Assembly (NCBI RefSeq): GCF_000004075.3 | Contig: NC_026658.2 | Span: forward strand, 14,558,075 to 14,622,074 | Source of the DNA: Cucumis sativus | Lineage: Eukaryota; Streptophyta; Magnoliopsida; Cucurbitales; Cucurbitaceae | DNA: 64,000 nucleotides | Reading direction: 5' to 3' | Shown: one piece after another, positions 36,547 through 49,504 of the stretch | Position numbering within the stretch: the stretch's first letter is position 1 | How the letters are laid out: each line of letters opens with the position of its first letter | The notes under the pieces: model-generated | Database searches by the model: none | Told to the model about the DNA's origin: nothing | The model's input: only the letters and a program-made list of their open reading frames with translations | Position numbers and translations under genes: made by a program

Positions 36547-39540
36547 GATTGCTCCTGTCCTCCCTTTACTTTCCAAGAAAAGCCAAACTTACAAATGTAG
36601 GGATACTTGATGGCCCAGATGAATCAGTACACTCTGAAATAGAATATTAAAAAAAATGATTAAAAAATGTAAATAAGAACATGAGTGAATACTTAAGCCA
36701 TCATAACTAGTGTGAATTTTGCAATTTCAAGTATCAAGAGGATGGGCAGAACCCCCAAAGCATCGAATGTACGCAAACTCATTTTTTACCTATTTTTTAG
36801 AACTAGTAACAAAAACAGAATTCCAAAACAAATATTCTAGCAATAATGTAGCACATAATAATCAGAAATTGCACTAAAAAAATAATCAGAAACTACATCA
36901 TGTTTTATTCAGCAGAAGCAATATATTACAAACAATTCCTAAAATAATCAACAGTATGGGCAGCTGCTGGAGGAAGAAGAACACGACTCAGGTTTTTGTC
37001 TCCTAATCTCTTTTCTTTTTCTTTTTCATTTTCCTTTTTATTATGATCTCATAAATAGGACATTTCTCTATATTTTTTCTAATTTTCCAACTAAAATCCA
37101 ATTTCTCAAAAATTAATCCAATATCCAACTCCAACATTAATCCAAAAATTTGGAAATCTAAATATTTTAATTAATCCACTTTAAATATCTCAAACTCTGT
37201 ATATTTTTCAACTTACTAAAGCTTCTTTTAAACAAAATGTACAGCAAGTGATTGTGATTAAGTACTCCAATCCAAATGAATTGACACCACCAGTTGAGAT
37301 CAGGACATAAACTTCGAAAAGCAATGCAAGAGTTAAAGATAAGAAACCGACAAAATTGAACATACACAAAAAGAAGATAAAGGGTTTCTTTTTGTAAAAT
37401 TTGTGTGTTTTTGTTACTTGTTTTTTTTCTTTCATTGCCTATCCTTATCTTAAACCTTAGACTTGAGTAGGCCAGTAAGGAAAACAGCTCGAGATTCTAT
37501 TTGTAAAGAAAACCTCCATACAATGCTTCTTTGAACTATAATGTCTCCAAATCACATCAATCCCCTTCATAACTAAGTTTAGTTCTAAGTTTGTAAGCGT
37601 ATATATTAACTAGTCTGTTGAAGTGTTAAAAAAGATTCTTGCAATCCTTTCCTCTCCTCTTCTTTTCATCCAAACAAAATAGTCATCTATGAAATACTAG
37701 GTGATTCCATCTATTAACGTAGGAAACTAATTCTTACACCTTGAAACTAGGGTTAATTAAGCATAAAAGTTACCTTGATGTTTCTTTAAGTTCTTTAGTA
37801 TTTCTTTAACTAATTCTTGAGTATCTTGAATTACTATTCTTGTATCTTATGATTAGTTACTGTTTAGTTAATTCTCATATATCTTAACTCAATTCAAAGT
37901 TAGTTCTAAAATAACTAACTTCAACAAACTCTTGTAAACTTCAGCCTACAAAAGGCTTCTCCTCTCATTAATAAAGATATCATAAGAATTATTCATAAAT
38001 TTCCTAAGCTTTACGGTAAGCTGCGTCACTAACCTAGTGAGATTAGCTCCACTATCTTCATTTCTCCAACTGACCATTTTTTCAGTATCGTTGTCTTAAG
38101 TTTTCAAGTTTCCCAAGATTGAGAATGACAGCTTCCAAAATAAATATCGGTTCCATGAAAGGTTAGAATCCACACCAACAGCTTCATATTTACACACCAC
38201 TTCTAGTACTTGTGTATCCTTCCTCAGTTTCCTTTAACAGAAAACTGAAGTCTAATATCATGAAAAAAGAGTATGAAGAAACAGAAGATTAGATATCTTC
38301 TTTAAAGACATTAAAAGATGCAAACCAACAATAGTTTCTTCAGTCAAACGGTGAAGAAATGGAATGTTAATAGAAACGAAGTCCAACTAAAAGTCTAGAC
38401 TCTTAACCATTTATAATTCAAAGTAGATGAAAAGAAGTATTCGGGATGCTGGAAATTGGATTATTTCTGAAGTTAGGTCATGCAATTTCATTAAGAACTT
38501 TTATTACATTGGAGAGAGATTTATTCTTCTAATCACTTTTGCAATCCCAAAATCAGCAATCTTAACATCACCATCTCGAGAAACCAACAAATTCAGAAGC
38601 TTCAAATCGCAATGAAAAACACAAAATCAGCAATCTTAATGTGGCCAAATCAAGTAAACCCATCTTTCATGACACTAAACCCATCTCTTTTGACACTAAA
38701 CTCATCTAGTTCCCCCCTAAAATTATATACCCAAAACAACCAAATTAGTTCATAATACATCTGCAAGTTTATCTCCAAATTAATTCCAGAGCACCAATAG
38801 AGAAAGATATAAACAACAAACAACAGCAATAGAGAAGATGCATCCATAAAAGAGGGAACCATGGGCTCAAGCGTTAAGCGAGCACAAGAGAGACTGACTG
38901 AAGAAAGAAAATTACCTTGAGAATGAAGATATTAGCGTGAAGATAAGAAACCAAAAGAGAAAAGAAGCAAAAGAAACGGGGAAACCCTTGTTAGGAAGGT
39001 TCTCAATTTTTGAAAAATTTAGAAACAAGATTAAAAATCGTTGATCGGACATACAAGAAACAATTAATTGAAGCTTCTCCAAGTGCTTAAAAATAATTTT
39101 TTAAAAAATCCTCAGAAATTACGCGTTTTCTGAAACTAGTACCAAGATATCTCTGACAATGCTAGAAAATGTATTCAAACATCCAACTCAATAAGAAAAC
39201 AGGGCAGTATGAAGTTTATTCATTGAATAAACTATCAGAAGAACACCATAATTAACCAGATTCTGATCAGATAAGAAGAAACTCATTACAAAATGAAGCA
39301 AACCTCTAAAGTCTGAAATCCGACGGAGTCAGAAAATGAGGTACTCCGTTATGCACCAGACTCTGATCAAATATAGCTTAACCGAAGCTCTTAAGGCCAG
39401 AATACGATTGCCCAAAGAAAAGAAATATGATTTGTCTCTGTAAAGTAGAGATTAGGAGCTTTAAAGGGAGGAGCGTTTTAGAGAGAGAGAGAACGGGAAA
39501 AGGTGTGAGCTACAGGCTATGGCTTCCAAGTTCCAAGAGA
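36547..39540 (-). other. 5' UTR exons and long leader intron of the 175-aa gene
   Basis: On the minus strand an acceptor TATTTCAG ends at about 36634, and UTR exon sequence runs from 36633 to the ATG. A donor-like CTCAAG|GTAAT at 38916 suggests an upstream leader exon and an intron of about 2.3 kb, with transcription starting further up toward 39.5 kb. The intron holds a protein-kinase fragment (38533–38614) and, at about 37760–38020, a segment that looks like part of an LTR (CCTACAAAAGGCTTCTCC, then ATTAATAAAGAT). Confidence 0.45.
38533..38614 (-). pseudogene. Protein kinase catalytic-loop fragment
   Basis: The minus-strand translation reads HCDLKLLNLLVSRDGDVKIA, then DFGIAKVI. This corresponds to kinase subdomains VIb and VII (consensus HRDLKPxNLL and DFG). 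The HRD arginine is Cys and the usual Pro is Leu. Adjacent sequence repeats part of the block (KIADF again, near 38620–38640), and no other kinase subdomains are readable nearby. It is a captured or eroded fragment inside the leader intron. Confidence 0.7.
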
Positions 39541-40136
39541 GTTTGGAGAAATGGTAATACGCAGTGCGCCTAGCTGAGGAGTGGAGAGCACTTCATTTTG
39601 GGCTTGGGCTGCTCCTCACACATTTGGGCTCGGCTGCCTATTGATATTTGATATTTGATATTTTGGTCCTTCCAATTTCAAAGGAATAGTTGTAATATAG
39701 GGTCTTTGTTAAGTCTAATGTGTTGTTATCTCATTTTCAAAAATAACAACAGTAATAATCATCCTCATCATCATCCTAAGTATAGCAATCTAACTTTAAA
39801 AAAATTAAATGAAATTTGAAGAATATGTCATAAATAGATTTTTTGGTATATTTGAAAAAAAAAATTAAATCAACCTAGTCAAAACTTTGATGTTTAATAC
39901 CTAAAATAATAATAATAATGAAAAATATTTAATTGCACTAACGAGCAGTGACCTTGCAACACAAGCAAAAAAAAGCCCCCAATAGAAAAATGCTAATTGA
40001 AGATTTTTCCGATGTAAGTTTCATGAGGATTGTGATTGGCCTAGATTAGGTTGGTTTGAGTTGGTTTTCCTTCGAAATTGACTCGAGTGGGATCCATTAT
40101 TCTTCTTATTATGACTATGGGTAAGATCTTCTAGTC

Positions 40137-40192
40137 AATAATAATAATAATAATTATTATTATTATTATTGTTATTATTATTGTTGTTGTTG

Positions 40193-40283
<91 letters not shown>

Positions 40284-40319
40284 GTTTATGTTTATTATGT
40301 TTATTATTATTATTATTTT
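40137..40319. repeat. Long (ATT)n microsatellite with inverted AAT arm
   Basis: A run of AAT units changes directly into ATT/GTT units and continues with few interruptions for about 180 bases. The AAT and ATT arms are reverse complements, so the start can fold back on the rest. Slippage and length polymorphism are expected. Confidence 0.95.
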
Positions 40320-42784
40320 ATGTAACATTTAATTTTTCACTAGATTACGGAAGAAAAATAATAAATAAAGTTAAACTTACTTGGGGGAAGGGCAACGGCA
40401 AATGGGGAGACGAGTGGTGCAACGAGCGGGGACGATTGCTTCCAGCGACAAGCGTGCGTGCGGCGACTATTGCTTCCGGTGAAGAAAAGGGGAAAACGAG
40501 GGAAAAGGGTGGGGGAGGGGTTGTGTAGGCGCAAAAGGTTTTTGGGAGGATAATTCTTCATATAAATCTAGTTTGGAAAAACGAGAGGAAAAAAATATAA
40601 ATTAGGGTTTTTTTTGTTGTTTTTAATTCTTCAAAATAGGTCAGTAATAATTTTTAAATAAATAGCAAACCTTTTTTAATAAATAAACCATGAATGAGTA
40701 ATGGGGAACGAATTATGATTATGTTAAGTAATTGAAAATGGAATAACTTCATCCTATTAAAATGTTATTTTAATTAATATTTAACTAAGAGGTAACTGAA
40801 AAATAGAGAGAAAAAAAAAAGAGACATTTTTTAAAATAGAAAACTAAATTAAAATATTTACCAAAATTTTGGATTCTACTTATTATTTTGTGAATTTATT
40901 GTCATTTTAGATTAGTTTTAAAAAATATTGGTAAAATCAAGGTGATCTGTAAAGTATTTATAAAAGTAGTGGTGATTTATTATCTTATTCAATCCGGTCT
41001 CTCATTTTTTAAAATTATTTTATCTTTTTTCTATTTAATTGTACTATGCACTTTTAACTTTCATAAAGACAATTCCTTGAGTCTAGAATCTTGATCAACT
41101 TCTCACAATCGAGACGAGGTCGATTCCACTGGAATAGATTGAGTCATTCCTCTTTAATATGGTAGATGAAGATAGGCTTTTTCTTTATGGTAAGATAGAA
41201 GAAAGAAAGATATTTTATGATCTGACGGAGGAGGAGGGGTCTTGCTTCAACGGATGAAACTTCATCAGCCTAGGACCCAACTCCTAATGAAGGTCAATCT
41301 TCCTTGGTCCTTCCTCAACCGCCTCAATGAACAAGGGTTTCAAATTGCTCCGTTGATTGACACTCTTGTAGGCTCAATGATATTTTCTCTTATCTGAACC
41401 TATTTGGCTTACACGAGAAGTGCCATTCAGGGGGTATCTTTGTGGTTTGATTATCTTTTTCATATTCAATACATTTATCGATGAGTAATTATAATTGGTA
41501 GCAATTTTAGGAATAACAATTAAGTATATAGTAACATTTTTAAAAAAATTACAAATAAAATCACATATAACGTACAAATTAGATAGACACAAGGTATGAT
41601 ATAATACACATAGGTGATCAAAGTCACATTTTTCAGTTGGTGTGTGGTTTATATAACCAAATACACAAAGGACAGGTTATGTCAAAGTTGTTTGTTACAC
41701 ATATTACCGATGATTAGGTATCAAGGCTTAATTTTATTTAAGTTAATTATTTAGGTAACTTAATAGATTGCACAATAATTGTTTTTGAAGTTGATGTTTA
41801 AAACCAAGTTTTTTTATATGGATTTTTGATGTTTTTTAATATTTACTTTTATTTCTCTCTCACAACTCTCGTTTATATATTTTTTTGAAAAATGATATGT
41901 TTATATTCTTTATTCTTCAAATGTTGGTGAAAACGAATGGAGTTTTTAAATATCAAACAAATCAAATAAAATAATTAACCTATACGTACTTGCTTATTGT
42001 ATTTCTTATAAGGACTAAGATTATTTTGATTATTTGCGAGATTGTTGGGTTCGAAAATAAAGAGAATAAGAATCAATTAGATCCCAAGAAGCAGCAAACA
42101 AAAAGCAAATTTGGAAAACTTTGGATCCATGAGTGTATGATGTAATCTACTTGCAATTTTTTTGTCTTTCTTGTTTATCCTATGTGAAGAAAGAATTTAA
42201 AAGGTAAGATATTTATTTTGTACTTGAGTAACAAGTTTGAGCTTTAATTTACCCTAATCTATTTAAAGTTTTTTTTTTTAAATTATTCTTTTCTTGTTTG
42301 TATATTTAATTACGAATCCTCTATTTTCCTCAAAATCTTATAACATATAATTAATTTTACACTTTTATTTAATATTTTACCTTACTTTATCCAAAATATT
42401 CAAGTAGTGAATAGGTCGTAATTTGGAGTTTCTTCAACTATTCTATTTTGTGAGGTTGACACAATATATTTACTTGCACCCATCAAAAGTACATTATTCT
42501 TTTTCTACTTTTTGAAATTCACTTAGCGTTATTCTTGATTTTGTTATTAACTCTACTTCAATTGTTTCTTTATTAAATTTTGGCATACCAAGCAAAGTTT
42601 AGTTGTTATTTTTTTAAAATGTTATTTTTAGTAAGTTTAGTTCCTTTGTGGTATATGACCAAGGTGTGGCTTGTAATACAACAACCGTGGTCAAATACTT
42701 GGAATAAAGCAATGATTTGTTTGTGGATCAAATTGAGCTTTCATTGAATTAAGGGAGAAATAACTTATAGCAATGAAAATTGTT

Positions 42785-43332
42785 AAAAATAGTAAATTTA
42801 ATAGCTAGGAATATAAGTGTCATTTGATAAAAGTGTGATAGAATTCAAAATTTTATTATAATTTATAAATATTTTAATTTATTTTACTACTTGAAAAAAT
42901 ACGCTAGAGTGGAAAAGAAGTAATTTGTGGTTTTTGTTGATGGTATTGTATAATTTTTTTAGAAATAATTTTGAAATTTCATTGTTTACCTAGTTTTTTT
43001 TAAAAGAAAAACGAAAAACGAAAAACAAACTATTTACACTTCATAGAAAAAATCATTCAAAGACAACAAATTTTTATAATTGATTTCTTTTAAGTATAAA
43101 CATTTTGTCTACTTTGCTATTTTTTTTATAATTTTTCTTGTTTAAATTGTTATACTCAAATATATATATATATAAATATAATAATTATAGAAGAATTTTC
43201 AAAAATAGTAAATTTAACTTAATATTTACAACTTATAGCAAATTCTATCACTGATAGTTATTGAAATGTTGTAGTGATAAAATTCAAAAAAATTATATAA
43301 CTTATAAATATTTTAATTTATTTTGTTATTTT
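42785..43332. repeat. Direct repeat pair of an AT-rich dispersed repeat
   Basis: The segments 42785–42890 and 43201–43332 share AAAAATAGTAAATTTAA, then AATTCAAAA and TTATAAATATTTTAATTTAT in the same order. The second copy also has TCTATCACTGATAG. The pair spans about 550 bases. It could be two insertions of one family or an internally duplicated element. Confidence 0.6.
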
Positions 43333-45077
43333 TAAAATGTCTTATAACTATAAGGATGCATGTCCAATCTTGAGAAAAAGAGAAAATTGCAAAAAAAAAA
43401 AAAAAAAAAAACTTATAATTTTTTAAATGTCGAAGTTATGATGATATTATTTTTTCCTCCTTGATATATTTTTTTTCTTTTTCCTATTGTTCTCCATTGT
43501 TGCCTTCGTATTTCTCCCTCTCTTTTTTTTTATTCCCTTTTCATGTCTTCTATTCTCTGGCTTCTTTTTCACTGCATGTCTTCTTATTCTTATTTGGCTT
43601 ATTTTCCTTCATACGTCTCCTTCTTCTTCTCTGATACGGTGAGCCCATGCGATTAGCTTCTATGTGACCAACTTCAGAGAGCAAGAGTGAGAGAGAAGAG
43701 TAATTTTGTGAGTGACAAAATGAAGAGAGAGCGAAAGAGACTGAGTTCGATAATTTGTAGGTGAGAAAAGAAGAGAAATAGAGCGAGAGCAAAGATGCTT
43801 TTCTAAATCTAAATTTGACAATTTCACCCGAGTTTGATGTCAGCAAATGATCATTTGACAATTTTTTCAAAATCTAGGTCATATGACCGTTTTTATCCAA
43901 TGTTTGGGTCATCCATACAAATCTCCTAGAGAAGAATCATGTCAATTACTATTAAACGACGAAAAAACATGTTTGAACTATTGAAGTTATCAAATTTGTT
44001 TGAACATAACGTAAGCATGGAAGATTATGGTTGAAATATTTGTCTTGACACATACCTACATTTCAAGAAATTTTTAACTTTGATTTAAACTTTGACAAAT
44101 AATAAACACTAAGTTGTCAAAATGAGTTTCCTTAATTGACATAATCTTTCTCTTCGAAAAATAAAATATTAATAACTAAATAGTAAGTTATAGGCTACAT
44201 AACCTATGCACTCACAAGGTTTGAAGTTTCATTTTTTAACATTTATGAAAGGTATGTTGTTTAGAAAATCTTGACACCTCAAGTATCAAGTAAAGTATAA
44301 TATATGATGTTTTTCTTAGCTATGTTTTCACCAACATTATTGATGGTCGATTACTAGACAAGAAACTTTTAAAATTGAATCTTACTTTCACATTCTAACG
44401 ACGTATAGAAATAAGATTTTTATTTATTTATTCTTGACTAAGAAATATCTAACTTAGTCAACTATTTAGTAATATGGAACTACTATACTTGTGTATGAAT
44501 TTAGTAATTTAGTAGTATTTAGCAATATAGAGACAAATTAAACTTGGTTAAAATGTAAATATTTTAAAATAATTGTATTCAAATTATCTCCTTAAACATT
44601 ATTTCAATAATAATCATAAAGGTGAAAGAAAATAGGTATTGAGATAAATTATTAAAGAAAATTCTTACCGTAAAAGATTGAGTGTCACCAACCGTATAGC
44701 CTAATCTTTTTGAAACTTAAGAAAAAGTGAGAGAAAAAGAGGGGAAAGCAATTGAGATGAATGAATTGATGTAATAATTAATTGACTAAATTCTGTCTTC
44801 TTAATCTTAATTAATTATAATAATGAAGACAGCACTCGGATTCAGAGGAGAAGAGAAAGAGTCAAATTCAGATAGCAATAGTCATAAATTTCACACAAAA
44901 AGGGTCAAAACAAAGCAGCAGCCCAAGGACTCAAGGAGGAAGAGGAAAGAGATTTCCCTTTCAATATTCAGCGTTTAGCTACAGCAACGCCCCTAATCCA
45001 CCACCACACCGACTCCGGCCACCCTTCGCGGTGGCGCGTGAATCAGCTGCTGGGTATCTCTCCATGTGAGAGAGCTG

Positions 45078-48000
45078 ATGGGTCAGGGCTTGAGCTGTGG
45101 CGAACGCCTTGAAAATGGGTTGTTCCGAGCTGTGCAGAATGGGGATTTGGAATTTGTTAGAACTATGGTAGAAGCTGATCCAAGTGTTTTGGAACAGACC
45201 ACTCCTCGTTCCAGGATGTCTGCTCTGCACATCGCAGCTGCTTATGGTCAGATCGAGGTGGGTTTCTTTTTGTTTTCCATTTTCTTGTTTGGTGAATCAC
45301 TTATTGGACATTTGTATCTGATGGGTTGGAAGTTTTTGCTGTTTAATCAGATTCTTTCTCTGCTCTTGGATCGGTCTGTGAATCCTGATGTGTTGAATCG
45401 CAACAAACAGGTGAGGATTTCAACTAGAATTAATCAGCTTCATCAATGAAACTTGATATTTAATTCGAGCATGTTCGCGCTAATCCGTTCTGTTTTCTTT
45501 TCTTATCTCCTCTTATGGTTTAATTTTATTTTGGTTGTGATTGACTTTAGACCCCATTAATGCTGGCTACAATGAATGGGAAGATATCCTGTGTACAGAG
45601 ACTTATTGAAGCAGGATCAAACGTTTGTGTCCCAATTTCTGTGATTTATTGAGTTTTTTTTTTTTTATGTATGTTTATTTCAATTACAAAGTAATCATTA
45701 ACCAATTGTTGTTTTATGATTTCAATAGGTTCTGATGTTTGATTCTCTAAATCGGCGAACCTGCCTGCATTATGCTGCTTATTATGGTCACTCAGATTGC
45801 TTAGAAGCCATAATTTCTGCTGCCCATTCAGCTTCTGTTGCAGGCACTTGGTCGGTTTCCCGTCTCCTCAGATCTTGATCTCCTGTTTTTGATGGCCTAT
45901 TTACCTTGAAATGGATGTCATTGGCAGGGGATTTATCAGATATGTGAACATTCGAGATGGAGGAGGTGCCACTCCGTTGCATATAGCAGCACGTCGAAAA
46001 CAGCCACAGTGCATTCAGATCCTTTTGGCAAATGGAGCTCTAGTTTGTGCTTTAACCTGTGCTTATGGGTATATATATCTAAGCAGATTGTGATGTAGGT
46101 TGTATTTATATATGCTGATCTTTCACTAAAATTTAAAAAAATGCATTGATTTGCTGCAGCTATCCAGGGAGTTCACCTCTTCATCTAGCTGCTAGAAGTG
46201 GTTCTTTAGAATGTGTTCGAGAATTACTTGCGTGGGGAGCAGAAAGATTACAAGTGGATTCAGCTGGGTAAGCTTTAACAAGTTCTATGAATTGATCATT
46301 CTTTTCTTGTATCCCTCATTGTTGAGCTTTTTCCAAGTTCTGGGGCATTTGACTCACTGGTTATGCTTATACCATTTCAATCGTTGGCACTGCGAATTAC
46401 GTGAGCTACATAAGCACATAAGTTCTGAATACGTATACTCAAACGTCTAAAATCCACACTTTGTCAAGTCAAAGAAACCCAAATCTAGCACATGATGGGT
46501 TTAAAGTTTCTATAATTCACTCCTCTATACAGCACTTCCCCTTGATGCCTTAATTCGTCCTTAAAAAATATCATCTGAAGAAAAACGTCGAGATATTTTC
46601 ATTACAAGATTTCTTTTGCAACTCTATAAAGGAGATCCAGTATGTTTTTGGAGATGAATCTCTATGAGGTCTTCGGATGGGTTCTTGTAGCTTCTTGCAG
46701 AATTTGCAGAAGTAATCATCTTTCAAAAATCATTGCATATAACTTAGCATTTCCATGGAACTGTGTTGTCCTGATACATTTTCTATTGAACAAAAGTTCA
46801 GTGAAATTGTCTGGTGGCTATTTTTCTTTTTAGTACAATAGGGATGGGGGATTCGAATCATAAACCACTTGGGTCGACTATGTTAGTTGAGCGATACTCA
46901 ATTTGACACGGATTACATGCTTTTAGAACAAAATTAGTGACTCTTCCTTTTGGAATCATGAACTAGTGAATCAAATGACTATAAAATGCTCAATTACCTT
47001 AACCTTCTAGAACAATAATCTCCTCAGTTGTTGCTCACATTCAATTACAATTTCTTGGAAATTTTAAACTTCAGTTGTTCAGTCTTAATTTAAAAACTTT
47101 TCGACACTTGACTGCAGGAGAATACCCTACACAGTTGCTATGAAGCGCAAGAATCGGGCATGTGCTGCCTTGCTGAATCCTTCAGCGGCAGAACCTCTTG
47201 TCTGGCCATCAAAACTGAAATTCATCAATGAGCTAAATCAAGAGGCAAAAGCTCTGCTAGAGAGGGCCTTGGTGGAAGCAAACATGGAGAGAGAGAAGGC
47301 CATTTTGAAGGAGAGTTCCTACGCATCTCCATCTCCTTTACAATCTGATGCTGAGTTGGATGATGCAGAATCTGAGGTAATTTCGATTTTTCATCTTGGA
47401 CTTCGGTGCGATAGATGATTCATATTCTAAAGCAATGCACAAAATTTTATTGAAGAAAAAAGTTCTTAGAGCATAGGTATATGGCCCACTTTTCAATTTT
47501 CAGCTACATTTTAGGGCAGGAAAGCCTCCATAGACCTGAAAACACGAAAACATAGAACAAATAATTCATATATATAACATGAATCTTTCTAGTTGTAATC
47601 ATCCATTAGGATGGTCTCGGTGAGTCAGCTTAACTTGTTACGTTGTAAAGATTACGAGTTCCATTGAATGAACCACACTACTGAGTTGTCTCAAACTGCA
47701 CGTATTCTGATTCTTATGTTCTCGTGGAATTTTCCGAACAGGGGTGCGATCTCGAGTTATGCTGCATATGCTTTGAACAGGCCTGCACTTTAGAGGTCCA
47801 TCCTTGTGGTCATCAAATGTGTGCCCATTGCACCCTAGCTTTATGCTGTTACAAGAAACCAAATTCCTCGACCAATTGTCCTACCACCCCACTGTGCCCT
47901 TTTTGTCGGAGCAGCATTACTCAACTACTCGTGGCAAAGATCAAGGTGACTGATAATGTAGAATCTGAAATTAATTCATCGAAACTAAGGCGGTCGAGAA

Positions 48001-48131
48001 AGTCAAATTTTAGTGAGGGCAGCAGTAGCTTCAAGAGCTTATCGGCTTTGGGGTCGTTTAGTAAGATTGGTGGCCATAGTACAGGAAAGTTTTCGGTTGA
48101 ATGTGACGAGGAGGTCGATAAGAGTTTCTAA
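45078..48131 (+). CDS. XB3/XBAT31-type ankyrin-repeat RING E3 ubiquitin ligase
   Basis: RING-type E3 ligases transfer ubiquitin to target proteins; rice XB3 acts with the XA21 immune receptor. Eight exons join in frame to 443 aa: 45078–45257, 45351–45410, 45551–45622, 45729–45850, 45928–46068, 46160–46267, 47118–47376 and 47742–48131. MGQGLSC at the N-terminus is a myristoylation (Gly2) plus possible palmitoylation (Cys7) signal, suggesting membrane attachment. Ankyrin repeats fill about residues 12–250 (SALHIAAAYGQIE; TPLMLATMNGKISC; TCLHYAAYYGHSDC; ATPLHIAARRKQPQC; SPLHLAARSGSLEC). The conserved RIPYTVAMKRKNRACAALLN and EPLVWPSKLKFINEL blocks follow. The RING spans about 321–369 (CCICFEQACTLEV, CGHQMCAHC, CPFC). 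A Ser-rich tail with FSEGSSSFKSLSALGSFSKI matches XB3. Length fits XB3 (about 450 aa). Confidence 0.95.
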
Positions 48132-48416
48132 GCGGCATATTGTCTCCCTCACAGTCTTGTTCGAGCAAAGCTGATTATCCAGTCAATGTATGAGTCTTTG
48201 ATATGGAAAAACACCAATTGTTATGTTCCTATATCCATAAAAATTTACTTGAATGCCTAAGAAGCACGGCTACAAGCGTCGTTGCAATTTCGATCATCTT
48301 GAGTAAGTATAAGGTGGTCAAAAGCTATTGTTCGTCGTTTTCTTACTGAAGTTGCAGCAAGTTACTATTTCTGAGTCATGAATTCTTGGTGAGTACTTGT
48401 TATGGTTTTGAGTACT

Positions 48417-48422
48417 AATAAA
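48417..48422 (+). terminator. Candidate poly(A) signal of the XB3-type gene
   Basis: AATAAA occurs about 290 bases after the stop codon, a usual plant 3' UTR length. Plant poly(A) signals are loose, so this is only a candidate. Confidence 0.35.
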
Positions 48423-49009
48423 AGCTTCATAAATTGCTCATTTATTTTAGTAAGCTCCATCCAAATCACACCCATTCTTGTTGGCAGTTCTAATCTTGTC
48501 ATTTTTTCCCACCAGATTGAAAGACATTAATTGCCTCAGATTTTCATTTAATATGATATTTAATCTAGGTGGACCTTCATCTTCATGAAAAGAACTTTGA
48601 AAAAGAAGGAAAAAAAAAAACTCTTAGTATTTATTTTGACTTTGAAATTCTCAACTTTAATATTTATTGTTTTAATCAAACTCTATGTTTAGTTGTTGTC
48701 ATGTCATGAGACTCAGTCATAAAAGCAAAATAAAGTCTGAAAAGTAGGAAGGATGGTTTACCCTACATTCTTAAAGGTCAAAATTAATATATAACAAAAT
48801 TTTAGAGATATCACGTTTTTATTATCATTATTGATAAAAATCTTTGAGTTTTTTATTTTTCTATATTATAATATAATGGTTTTTTTAAATAATAAAACCA
48901 TCGATAAAATATTTAAACTACATAGAATCATTTTGAAAAATGCAAAAAGCTTATAGGTCCACGATGTAAAATATCAAAATTGTCCCAGTTAACCTGCGAT
49001 AAATCGGTC

Positions 49010-49330
49010 ACACGTGCTTGATACATGATTGTGTAGAACGATTGTGATACATGATTTCAGTCATACCATGCCCTGGGATGAAAGAATTCTTCCTCTAGCT
49101 ATTGTATCTCGGGCTTTAGTGGCACCAAGATGCTCCATGATGAAAGAATTCTACCTTTATTTTATTCGCTCTCGAGCATATGTTGTCCTGACATGAAAGA
49201 CACCTTTAGTTATTCAATCTCGAGTCTTGATTGCATCGAGATGACTCAGAACTAATAAATAGCAAAGAAGATATAAATCGCAAGAACATATATAGAATTT
49301 ATAAAAAAAATGATCGCACATCATAGGTTT
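49010..49330 (-). repeat. Inverted relative of the 11.8-kb minisatellite
   Basis: Three units of about 55–62 bases (49077–49250) match, in reverse complement, the five-unit array at 11804–12114. For example, CATCTTGGTGCCACTAAAGC here corresponds to CAACTCGGTGCCACTAAGGC there, and GAAGAATTCTTTCATC to GAAGAATCCTTTCATC. Flanks match too: GCGATTTATATCTTCTTTGC against GAGATTTATATCTTATTTAC. So this is a dispersed element carrying an internal tandem array. Confidence 0.75.
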
Positions 49331-49504
49331 TCTTATTTTGTTATACGAGCCGAAAATATTTTAGACTTTTGTTATATTTAAGTAAATTATTCTTTAGTAT
49401 AACTATATGGTTCTGGTTTTAAATATAAATAGAATTTCTCCTAACAATCTTTTTTTTTAATCTACCTTTAAGATTAAAATAAATGAGTTGAAAAAAGGGC
49501 TAAA

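Larger units (their letters stand above)
39541..45077. other. AT-rich intergenic region with microsatellite and repeats
   Basis: No gene is supported. It contains the ATT microsatellite, a GC-richer island at 40380–40530 of unknown nature, a moderately GC-rich repeat-like piece at 41080–41370, the direct repeat pair at 42785 and 43201, and an A22 run near 43389–43411. The last 250 bases are presumably the XB3-type gene promoter and leader. Confidence 0.55.

Noticed and set aside
40131..40528. Long homopolymer frames (poly-Ile and poly-Leu)
   Set aside because: These are only translations of the ATT microsatellite.
43550..43870. 106-aa minus-strand frame with an Arg/Lys-rich tail
   Set aside because: It is Ser/Leu-rich, has no domain or splice context, and lies in AT-rich repeat-like DNA. 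No support for a gene.
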